Below are positions 1 to 6,072 of a stretch of 6,734 nt of DNA, in pieces. This DNA is from JBBTWV01 sp038062615 (GTDB taxonomy: Bacteria; Patescibacteriota; Gracilibacteria; UBA1369; UM-FILTER-53-11), in NCBI GenBank assembly GCA_038062615.1, contig JBBTWV010000025.1, positions 1 to 6,734 of the forward strand, given 5' to 3'. Position 1 is the first letter of the stretch; each line of letters begins with the position of its first letter. Both the position numbers and the translations under genes were made by a program. The notes under the pieces were generated by a model. That model saw only the letters and a list, made by a program, of their open reading frames with translations. It was not told where the DNA came from and searched no databases.

Positions 1-792
1 GACATGAATGTTGCCAACCTCAGCATGTACGATAATCCTTACTACCCATCGGATGGGAAAGGCGGTTCTTCATCGGAGTCTTCTACCGGATTTATTGCCA
101 CCAAGTCTATTCGCGCCACCCTTGCCAGCGAAGACGACATTGCCGATGCAACTGACGCCATAATCACGGCTGGTGCGGTACGTATTGATTCTATTTCCCT
201 GGAATACAAAGAGATTAATTTTGTGGTGGAAGGCCGCGCTAAAACGGCTAAGGAAGCCATGAATCTTTCCAATACCACGCTTGCGAAGGTAAAAACGGCT
301 TTGGCGGATTACGGAGTCTCGGCCAAGAAAGGTTTCACGATCAACTCTTTTTATCTGGATAAATCCTACGACTCCACGAGTTCGGATTCTTCCACTCAAG
401 AAAAAGAATTTACAGCCACTCACACATTTTCCCTCCGCGTAAAAGGTCTGGATCGCGTGGATAGTCTTGTGGACTTGGCTTTGGGAGCGGGTGCTGATCG
501 CATCAACAACATCGGCTACGCCGTTGATGGCATGAAGGCTGTCAAAAAACAGGCCAGAATGGCCGCGCTTGCGGATGCTCGTGAAAAAGCTCAAGAACTG
601 GCCGATGCTGCCGGTTTAAAGCTGGGGAAGATTAAAGCGATTTCGGCAAATGTTCTGCCGTCAAACTCGGTGCCATATTACGACATGTACGGCGCTATGC
701 CTGGTACGGATGTTCCTCCAGGGCTTACTCGCGTAGAGGTTGAATTAGACGTCGTGTTTGAAGTTGTGGCCCCAACAGCCGCTAAAAAATAA
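1..792 (+). CDS. SIMPL-domain (DUF541) protein, 5'-truncated by window edge
   Basis: The frame is open to the left edge, so the true start probably lies upstream and the ATG at base 4 is likely internal; the gene ends in TAA at 790-792. Residue numbers count from that ATG. Residues 71-216 read as a SIMPL domain: a strand and helix with AKTAKEA near 79-85, then FTATHTFSLRVKGLDRVDSL (136-155), GAGADRINNI (161-170), the alanine-rich helix ADAREKAQELADAAGLKLGK (190-209) and a final strand VELDVVFEVV. Residues 1-70 resemble the middle of the same domain (FIAT at 30-33, AGAVRIDSI at 56-64), which suggests a preceding partial or tandem copy. SIMPL proteins (E. coli YggE, Brucella BP26) are exported; their roles are loosely linked to stress and the cell surface. 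Any signal peptide would be outside the window. The family call is firm, the cellular role unknown. Confidence 0.85.
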   Translation, partial: DMNVANLSMYDNPYYPSDGKGGSSSESSTGFIATKSIRATLASEDDIADATDAIITAGAVRIDSISLEYKEINFVVEGRAKTAKEAMNLSNTTLAKVKTALADYGVSAKKGFTINSFYLDKSYDSTSSDSSTQEKEFTATHTFSLRVKGLDRVDSLVDLALGAGADRINNIGYAVDGMKAVKKQARMAALADAREKAQELADAAGLKLGKIKAISANVLPSNSVPYYDMYGAMPGTDVPPGLTRVEVELDVVFEVVAPTAAKK

Positions 793-795
793 CTT

Positions 796-884
796 TGTCA
801 TTGCGAGGAATCCTGCAGAGCAGGCGACGAAGCAATCTAGTTGGAATATCGTAGCTAGGTTGCTTCGCTGCGCTCGCAATGACA
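796..884. repeat. GTCATTGCGAG-type palindromic repeat with three-way-junction fold
   Basis: The outer arms 796-807 (TGTCATTGCGAG) and 873-884 (CTCGCAATGACA) are perfect 12-bp reverse complements. Inside are two further hairpins: 812-816 with 820-824 (CCTGC/GCAGG, 3-nt loop), and 828-840 with 855-867 (13 pairs including one G-T, 14-nt loop). The whole 89 bp therefore folds as a cloverleaf-like three-way junction. The core words GTCATTGCGAGGA and CGAAGCAATCT match a dispersed intergenic repeat that I recall from many unrelated bacterial genomes; this is from memory and was not searched. It fills the gap between two convergent genes (SIMPL protein and dacB). It has no coding capacity and is not a tRNA. 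Confidence 0.85.
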
Positions 885-887
885 TCT

Positions 888-2321
888 TTAAAATTGTTGA
901 TCCAAAAGCGCTATGATGCGATCAATAATCGGACGTATATAAAGGACGCTTGATTCGGTGGAAAAAGGATGGTTAAAAATATGAACGCTAAAAAGGAGAT
1001 TTTTCCCCGGTCGCAAAATTTTCCCCGATAAGCTGGAGGCAAACTCGTGCGTTCCCGTTTTGCCTATAACGGTGTGCTTAAGTCCGGCATTTTCAAAACG
1101 ATATTTAAGCGTGCCATCTACTTGCGACTCCGGCAGTGCATTCCAAAAAAGATCTTTCCAGTTTTGATCATCCACATAATTAAATAGCATGATAATGGCG
1201 TGGCTGGAGGCCCTTGTGGAAGGGGCAAGACCGGATCCGTCAAACGCCGCTATCTCATCTTGAGGAATACCGACTTCGCGGAAAAAATCATTCAAAACTT
1301 CCACGCCCATTTTTTGACTTCCTTCGTCTTTTACAGCTTTCCCTAACGTGCGCACCAACGTTTCCGCATAATTATTTTTGCTGAATTTGAGCATCTCAAA
1401 AACCAAATCTTTCAGTGGCGCTGAAGTGTGCACGGTCAGAGGTTTGCTCATCGGTGTTCCCTGGGAGTGGAGAACGCCAGCGCTGGCTTTCATGAGGCCA
1501 TTTTTTATGAGTTCTTGTTTGAGTACCAAGGCCGCCATACGGCTTGGATCTCTCATCACCGCCGAAGTACGGAACGGCAAATTTTCCATGGTATCTCCTT
1601 TTAAGGTAACGCGCCCTGCGGCATCCATCACTGCCGTTATTCCCGTCTTCATGTCATTGGGATTTTGATAATAACTCAGCTCAGAAATCAGCGGAGAATA
1701 ATGCTCCAGCGGAGTGGTATCAATTCCAAAAATTTCTGTTTCCACATTTTTGCCGCCATGGATTTGAAGCAGATTGTCGTTTATTTGAAGCCCCGTAATG
1801 GGCACGGCAAAGTATTCGTCTCGCCATTTTTCATCCCATCCGGGCCCGAATTTTTCTCCTTCAAAAAAGCGATCGTCATAATATAAATCATCCCAAACGG
1901 TGTTGTATTGTTTAAGCGACTCAGCGAGCAGAGCCAAATCTTTTTGCTTCAAGCTGGGGTCGCCGCCGCCTAAGAGCAAAAGGTCTTTTGACTGAGGAAG
2001 TGATATGACCTGGGTGATGAACCGATACTCCGGTCCAAGCTTGGCCAAACTTGCCGCCGCGGTAAAAAGTTTAAAGTTAGAGCCGGGATGAATGAGTGAC
2101 TTGGCGTTGTATGAAATGATGGAATTTTTGTCGCCTTCGTATTTGGCATCAAGCGCCAATGTGGCGCCTTTTAATTTCTCACTCTGCGCGGTGCGATCCA
2201 GAAATTTATAAAAATTCCGCTGGCGGATAAGCGGCATAACCACAAACAGTCCCAGGGCCAGTGAAATGGCACACAAACCCAAGAAAAAAAGGAGATTTTT
2301 ACGTTGAATGTTTGTTGACAT
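888..2321 (-). CDS. dacB: D-alanyl-D-alanine carboxypeptidase/endopeptidase, PBP4 (peptidase S13)
   Basis: A 477-residue penicillin-binding protein that would remove the terminal D-Ala from peptidoglycan stems and/or cut D-Ala-mDAP cross-links outside the membrane. All three active-site motifs are present: S81-N-F-K84 (nucleophile Ser and general-base Lys) after HPG, S314-K-N316 in SKNNYAE, and K421-T-G423 in GKTGT. The interval of more than 200 residues between motifs 1 and 2 is the insertion typical of S13 enzymes. Other S13 hallmarks are GGGDPSL and FDGSGLAPSTRAS. Residues about 9-32 form one hydrophobic segment without an evident cleavage site, so the protein is probably an anchored type II membrane protein. 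I chose ATG at 2319-2321 (MSTNIQRK), because the upstream extension of this frame is low-complexity, would precede the transmembrane segment with 64 unrelated residues and would overlap the divergent gene. No Shine-Dalgarno precedes it. It converges on the SIMPL gene. Confidence 0.92.
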   Translation of the reverse strand: MSTNIQRKNLLFFLGLCAISLALGLFVVMPLIRQRNFYKFLDRTAQSEKLKGATLALDAKYEGDKNSIISYNAKSLIHPGSNFKLFTAAASLAKLGPEYRFITQVISLPQSKDLLLLGGGDPSLKQKDLALLAESLKQYNTVWDDLYYDDRFFEGEKFGPGWDEKWRDEYFAVPITGLQINDNLLQIHGGKNVETEIFGIDTTPLEHYSPLISELSYYQNPNDMKTGITAVMDAAGRVTLKGDTMENLPFRTSAVMRDPSRMAALVLKQELIKNGLMKASAGVLHSQGTPMSKPLTVHTSAPLKDLVFEMLKFSKNNYAETLVRTLGKAVKDEGSQKMGVEVLNDFFREVGIPQDEIAAFDGSGLAPSTRASSHAIIMLFNYVDDQNWKDLFWNALPESQVDGTLKYRFENAGLKHTVIGKTGTHEFASSLSGKILRPGKNLLFSVHIFNHPFSTESSVLYIRPIIDRIIALLDQQF

Positions 2322-2342
2322 AACCCAAAAGGGGAGTAGATT
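2315..2342 (+). promoter_or_regulatory. Candidate sigma70-type promoter for the Cys-repeat protein and ligase
   Basis: A perfect -35 hexamer TTGACA lies at 2315-2320, followed after 16 bp by TAGATT at 2337-2342 (4 of 6 matches to TATAAT). Transcription would start near 2349, giving a leader of about 31 nt before the ATG at 2380. The -35 box overlaps the dacB start codon (2319-2321) on the other strand. Inferred from sequence only. Confidence 0.45.
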
Positions 2343-2379
2343 AAACACTGTATTCTTATTTATTTTACACTCTTTATTT

Positions 2380-2847
2380 ATGTCAAAGAAATTTCTTACG
2401 GCTGCGGTCGCCGGACTTTCCATCGTTGCTTTTAGCGTTTTTTCCTTTGGTAATGCGCTTGCTCTCGATGATGGCAGTGAAGCCGCTTCCGAGCCGCTTA
2501 CGTCTCCTATCACCCTCTGTAATGCCGCTAAGGCCAGTTACAAGCAAGAAGTGGCTGCCACAAGAGCTAAGGGAATGAGTTTGCAACTCACTCGGGAAGA
2601 GATCCAACAAAGTATTCAGGAGATTAAGGATTATCGCGATGCGATTTGTGACCAAGCCGATGCGCTTACTTCAGCCGTAAAACTCTGTAAAGAGGCCAAG
2701 AAAAACTATAACCGCGATGTGAAGCAGGCCCGCGCTACTGCGCTGAGTCTTCACCTTTCCAGGGGAACTCTCAAACAACAGCTGAGGAATATTAAGGATT
2801 ACCGCGATTTGGTTTGCAAAGAAGCGAAGACCGAAAGAAGATCATAA
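2380..2847 (+). CDS. Exported protein with two Cys-bracketed helical repeats, function unknown
   Basis: I do not recognise this 155-residue protein. Residues 1-28 form a classical signal peptide (lysines at 3-4, hydrophobic core, predicted cut after N-A-L-A at 25-28). An acidic linker runs from 29 to 43. The mature part is a tandem duplication with a period of 56: residues 46-94 and 102-150 align without gaps with 21 of 49 identities. Each copy starts L-C, ends with IKDYRD followed by a Cys, and has exactly 43 residues between its cysteines (C47/C90 and C103/C146). The composition (Lys, Arg, Glu, Gln, Ala, Leu) suggests paired amphipathic helices, possibly held by disulphides outside the membrane. 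I chose ATG at 2380 because it places the signal peptide at the N terminus; the frame extends 24 codons upstream but that part runs across the divergent dacB start. The ligase gene follows after 10 bp, probably in the same transcript, hinting at an envelope role. Confidence 0.8.
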   Translation: MSKKFLTAAVAGLSIVAFSVFSFGNALALDDGSEAASEPLTSPITLCNAAKASYKQEVAATRAKGMSLQLTREEIQQSIQEIKDYRDAICDQADALTSAVKLCKEAKKNYNRDVKQARATALSLHLSRGTLKQQLRNIKDYRDLVCKEAKTERRS

Positions 2848-2857
2848 CTTAGAATAT

Positions 2858-4159
2858 ATGGCCAGACTGCATACTTTCCACAAGTATCTTCTGGCCTTTT
2901 TGTTAGCCGGTTCGGTGCTTGCCATTAACCCTTGGCTTACCACGGATGTTTTTGAATTTCCCAAGGTGATTTTGCTTATTTTTTGGGTGGGTATTTTGAC
3001 ACTCTTAAGCATCGTTGATTTTGCGAGTTTGAAAGCTGAGGCCCCATTTTTCCATTGGAAAAAATTGCCACGACCTCTCTTTTTCCTTGGTATTTTTTTT
3101 GTGGCGCAACTTCTTGCGTACATATTTTCAGTGAATCCAAAAGTATCGTTGATGGGTGATGGCGTGCGCTTTCAGGGCTTGCTCATGAATATCGAATATG
3201 TTCTTTTGGTTTTAAATACTTTTTATTTTTTTGCACGATTCCCGCAGGAAAAAACGCAGTTTCTTTGGAAGTTGATGCAGATCCTTGCAGTCGTGGAATG
3301 CTTGCTGGCCCTTCTCCCTTACGTTTTTCCATTAACATTTCCTTTTTACCTTTTTACGCCGGCATTTTTTGCCGGTCGCGTTTACGGCACCTTTGGGAAT
3401 CCCAACTACTTGGCAGCTTTTCTCATCACGGTTTTGCCGTTTGTTATTTTTGATGTCCCAGGCCGAGCCGTCGAGGCGGGGCAACCTCTTAAGAAATTTT
3501 TGGCTTATCCGCTCGTAGCGCTCATCATGTTCACACTTTTTTTAACGGGAAGTCGAAGCGCGTGGATCGCACTTCTTCTAGCGTTCTTGGGCCTTGGCAT
3601 CATCCAAATAATAAAAGATAAACAGTATAAAATAATGGCGGTGGTTTTTGGAATCGTACTTTTTTTGGCGCTCGGTTTCATTTTCAAAAGCACGCTTACG
3701 GCAACGATTCCTCAGGCCAGTCGGCTTTCATTTGATACCGCAAATTCCACGTCACTTAAAACTCGCCTCCATTTGTGGAAGGCTGGAATAAAAATGGCTT
3801 TGCAGCGCCCTATTACGGGCTATGGCCAAGAAACCATAAAAGGAAATATTGAGCCGTACTTGCCCGAGTATCTTGCTGCCAATGACGTATTTTTTATTGA
3901 TAGAACCCATAGTGAACTTATTGATATCTTCGTCACCCAAGGGTCGCTTGGGCTCATCGGTTACCTTGGTTTTTTTGGACTTATTTTTTGGCGCGGAGCG
4001 GTGCGGTTATTCCAAAATGGCTTAAAACAAAGTTCACCTTTGTTGGTCGCCACCTTCACGGGTTTGGTGGCGCTTTTTCTTTTTCATGCCGTAAATTTTT
4101 CCACGACATCAAGTAATACCTTCTTGTACCTGCTTTCAGCCTTGCTGTACGTCCTCTAG
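2858..4159 (+). CDS. O-antigen ligase/polymerase family membrane protein (Wzy_C-type)
   Basis: A 433-residue, very hydrophobic protein with roughly ten or more transmembrane segments, the first at about 10-23. Family landmarks are GRVYGTFGNPNY at 173-184, LTGSRSAW at 229-236, and a large extracytoplasmic loop (about 285-358) bearing R303, the W-x-A-x-x-M-A-x-x-x-P-x-x-G-Y-G pattern at 307-323 and the conserved-type His351 in RTHSELIDIFVTQGSLGLIG. WaaL/Wzy/PglL-like proteins of this fold transfer or polymerise lipid-linked glycans on the outer face of the cytoplasmic membrane. Substrate and acceptor cannot be read from the sequence; glycosylation of a surface layer or pilin is as likely as O-antigen ligation in a CPR cell lacking an ordinary outer membrane. 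It stops directly after a short last helix, without the C-terminal TPR region seen in many relatives. ATG at 2858 lies 10 bp after the preceding stop; no Shine-Dalgarno. Confidence 0.82.
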   Translation: MARLHTFHKYLLAFLLAGSVLAINPWLTTDVFEFPKVILLIFWVGILTLLSIVDFASLKAEAPFFHWKKLPRPLFFLGIFFVAQLLAYIFSVNPKVSLMGDGVRFQGLLMNIEYVLLVLNTFYFFARFPQEKTQFLWKLMQILAVVECLLALLPYVFPLTFPFYLFTPAFFAGRVYGTFGNPNYLAAFLITVLPFVIFDVPGRAVEAGQPLKKFLAYPLVALIMFTLFLTGSRSAWIALLLAFLGLGIIQIIKDKQYKIMAVVFGIVLFLALGFIFKSTLTATIPQASRLSFDTANSTSLKTRLHLWKAGIKMALQRPITGYGQETIKGNIEPYLPEYLAANDVFFIDRTHSELIDIFVTQGSLGLIGYLGFFGLIFWRGAVRLFQNGLKQSSPLLVATFTGLVALFLFHAVNFSTTSSNTFLYLLSALLYVL

Positions 4160-4164
4160 GGATT

Positions 4165-4173
4165 TGGTATAAT
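4165..4173 (+). promoter_or_regulatory. Extended -10 promoter upstream of ftsH
   Basis: TGGTATAAT combines the extended -10 TGn with a perfect TATAAT (4168-4173). No good -35 is visible; CTGTAC at 4145-4150 gives a 17-bp spacer but only 2 of 6 matches, as is common for extended -10 promoters. Transcription would start near 4180, leaving a pyrimidine-rich leader of about 21 nt before the ATG at 4201. The element lies 5 bp after the ligase stop codon, so ftsH and hsp20 probably have their own promoter. No CIRCE-like inverted repeat is present. Confidence 0.6.
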
Positions 4174-4200
4174 AAACTTTGCTTTTTCTAACTTTTCTTT

Positions 4201-6063
4201 ATGGAGCGTGCTCCTTTCATTCAAAGACCCCGAGGCGGACTTACCACCCTTATTATTGTGGCGCTTATTATTAGCGGTGTCTTTTTGTATTTAGAGCCCT
4301 CCGACGGAAAAGTGAGTGAGGTTCCGCTTTCCACTTTTTTGGAGCAGGTTAAGTTGGGTGAAGTTACCGCCGTACAGGTTAAGGATAACCGCCTGAATAT
4401 CCTCTTAAAAGATGGGAAACAGGTATTCACCATCAAGCAGTCCAATCAAAAAATAAATGACATTTTTGAGGGAATTTCGCCAGAGGTTTTAAATAAAGTG
4501 AAAGTGCAGGTGGAAGACACCGAAAGTACCTCATTTTGGATGCAGCTCCTTATTAGCGTCGTGCCATTTTTGCTTATTGTCGGGTTTTTCTTTTTCATGT
4601 TCCGCCAGGCGCAGGCTACCAATAATCAGGCGCTGTCGTTTGGTAAGAGCCGCGCGCGGCTCTTTGATAAAGATACCAAAAAAACAACCTTTGCCGACGT
4701 AGCTGGTGCCAAGGAGGCAAAAACCGAGCTGATTGAAGTAGTGGATTTTCTCAAGAGTCCGGCAAAGTACCAGAATATGGGTGCCAAAATTCCTAAAGGG
4801 GTACTGCTTATTGGCGCTCCAGGAACCGGTAAGACCTTACTTGCTCGCGCCGTGGCAGGCGAGGCCGCTGTTCCATTTTTTAACATTTCCGGTTCAGAAT
4901 TTGTAGAAATGTTTGTTGGTGTCGGGGCCAGTCGTGTTCGTGATTTATTTAAACGTGCCAAGCGCAATGCTCCCTGCATCGTTTTTATTGATGAGATTGA
5001 TGCGGTGGGACGCCAGCGCGGAGCCGGTTTGGGTGGAGGTCATGACGAACGCGAGCAGACCCTGAATCAGATTCTTACGGAAATGGATGGATTTGAAACC
5101 GGCACCAATATCATCGTTATGGCAGCCACCAATCGTCCGGATGTTTTGGATCCGGCCTTGCTTCGTCCCGGTCGTTTTGACCGCCGCGTGGTGGTGGATC
5201 AGCCGGACATTAAGGATCGTGAAGAGATTCTCAAGGTCCACGCACGCGGCAAGCCTCTTATGCGTGAGGTTGATTTTGAAAAAATTGCCAAGCAGACTTC
5301 GGGATTTGTTGGCGCCGATTTGGAGAACCTCATGAACGAGGCGGCCATTTTGGCGGCACGCCACAACAAAAAGAAGATCGGCATGAAAGAGATCGAACAC
5401 TCCATTGAAAAGGTTCTCATGGGCCCGGAACGCAAATCTAAAGTGATGTCCAAAAAAGAAAAGGAGATTACGGCTTTCCATGAAGTTGGGCATGCACTTG
5501 TGGCTCAACTCACGCCAGGATGCGATCCGGTGCATAAGGTTTCCATTATTGCTCGCGGCATGGCGCTGGGTGTTACGTGGTTTATGCCTGATGAAGACAA
5601 ACACCTCTATTCCAAGTCCAAATTTGAAGCCGAGTTGGCATCTCTCCTAGGCGGATACGTGTCTGAGGAGCTTACGTTTGGGCCAGAAAATGTTACGACC
5701 GGTGCTTCCAACGATTTAGAAAAAGCCACGGAAATTGCCCGCAAAATGGTGACGCTCTACGGCATGAGCCAGCTTGGGCCGGTCATTTATGGTGATCACA
5801 ATCGCGAAATTTTCTTAGGTCGCGACTTTGGTCATGTTCGCAACTATTCCGAAGAAATTTCCTCTAAAATTGATTCCGAAATTCACCGGCTCATTGCGCA
5901 GTCATACGATCGCGCCAAGGAAATTCTCATGAAATCAAAAAAGAAGCTGGCAGAAATTGCCGCTGTCTTGCTAGAAAAAGAAACCCTCACGCGTGAAGAG
6001 TTCGCCGCATTCTTTGATACACAAAAGTTGGAACCGGTTCTCGCTGATGTGCGAAAAGTTTAA
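4201..6063 (+). CDS. ftsH: ATP-dependent zinc metalloprotease FtsH
   Basis: A 620-residue membrane-bound AAA+ protease that forms hexamers, extracts and degrades unassembled membrane proteins and short-lived regulators. Order of parts: transmembrane helix at about 14-31, extracytoplasmic domain 32-112, second helix 113-134, AAA+ module, then the M41 peptidase. Visible motifs are Walker A GAPGTGKT (205-212), pore loop F238-V-G, Walker B VFIDEID (261-267, D264/E265), the second region of homology with arginine fingers R322 and R325 in RPGRFDR, and zinc site H427-E-V-G-H431 with D505 of GASND as third ligand. The length is close to normal (E. coli about 645), lacking only the tail. Small departures are HEVGH for the usual HEAGH and LGGYVSEE for LGGRAAEE. 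ATG at 4201 gives the expected short cytoplasmic N terminus; there is no Shine-Dalgarno. hsp20 follows after 9 bp. Confidence 0.97.
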   Translation: MERAPFIQRPRGGLTTLIIVALIISGVFLYLEPSDGKVSEVPLSTFLEQVKLGEVTAVQVKDNRLNILLKDGKQVFTIKQSNQKINDIFEGISPEVLNKVKVQVEDTESTSFWMQLLISVVPFLLIVGFFFFMFRQAQATNNQALSFGKSRARLFDKDTKKTTFADVAGAKEAKTELIEVVDFLKSPAKYQNMGAKIPKGVLLIGAPGTGKTLLARAVAGEAAVPFFNISGSEFVEMFVGVGASRVRDLFKRAKRNAPCIVFIDEIDAVGRQRGAGLGGGHDEREQTLNQILTEMDGFETGTNIIVMAATNRPDVLDPALLRPGRFDRRVVVDQPDIKDREEILKVHARGKPLMREVDFEKIAKQTSGFVGADLENLMNEAAILAARHNKKKIGMKEIEHSIEKVLMGPERKSKVMSKKEKEITAFHEVGHALVAQLTPGCDPVHKVSIIARGMALGVTWFMPDEDKHLYSKSKFEAELASLLGGYVSEELTFGPENVTTGASNDLEKATEIARKMVTLYGMSQLGPVIYGDHNREIFLGRDFGHVRNYSEEISSKIDSEIHRLIAQSYDRAKEILMKSKKKLAEIAAVLLEKETLTREEFAAFFDTQKLEPVLADVRKV

Positions 6064-6066
6064 AAT
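6061..6066 (+). promoter_or_regulatory. Possible internal -10 element directly before hsp20
   Basis: TAAAAT (5 of 6 matches to TATAAT) includes the ftsH stop codon and ends six bases before the hsp20 ATG, so position +1 would be the A of that ATG. A weak -35 (TTCTCG at 6038-6043, 3 of 6) lies 17 bp upstream. The region is A/T-rich, so a chance match is quite possible. Confidence 0.25.
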
Positions 6067-6072
6067 ATTTCT

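Noticed and set aside
70..594. 174-codon open frame antisense to the SIMPL gene
   Set aside because: It is opposite a clear SIMPL domain, is rich in Arg, Phe and Gly in the manner of shadow frames, and has no plausible family or start context.
796..884. tRNA or small structured RNA gene in the cloverleaf-like repeat
   Set aside because: Stem sizes, lack of T-loop and D-loop consensus, and absence of an anticodon arm and CCA end do not fit a tRNA; the sequence matches a known kind of dispersed palindrome better.
2308..2379. 24-codon upstream extension of the Cys-repeat gene
   Set aside because: It would begin inside dacB, overlap the predicted promoter and put 24 unrelated residues before a textbook signal peptide.
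2322..2513. 64-codon N-terminal extension of dacB to an upstream ATG
   Set aside because: The extension would overlap the divergent Cys-repeat gene by 134 bp, reads as antisense of its signal peptide region, and would displace the membrane anchor from the N terminus.
2850..2855. TAGAAT as a -10 box for the ligase gene
   Set aside because: It lies only two bases before the ATG, so transcription would start inside the coding sequence; no alternative start codon fits.
4945..5604. 219-codon open frame antisense to ftsH
   Set aside because: It lies opposite highly conserved AAA+ and zinc-site sequence, has no recognisable domain, and is explained as a shadow of the ftsH codon bias.
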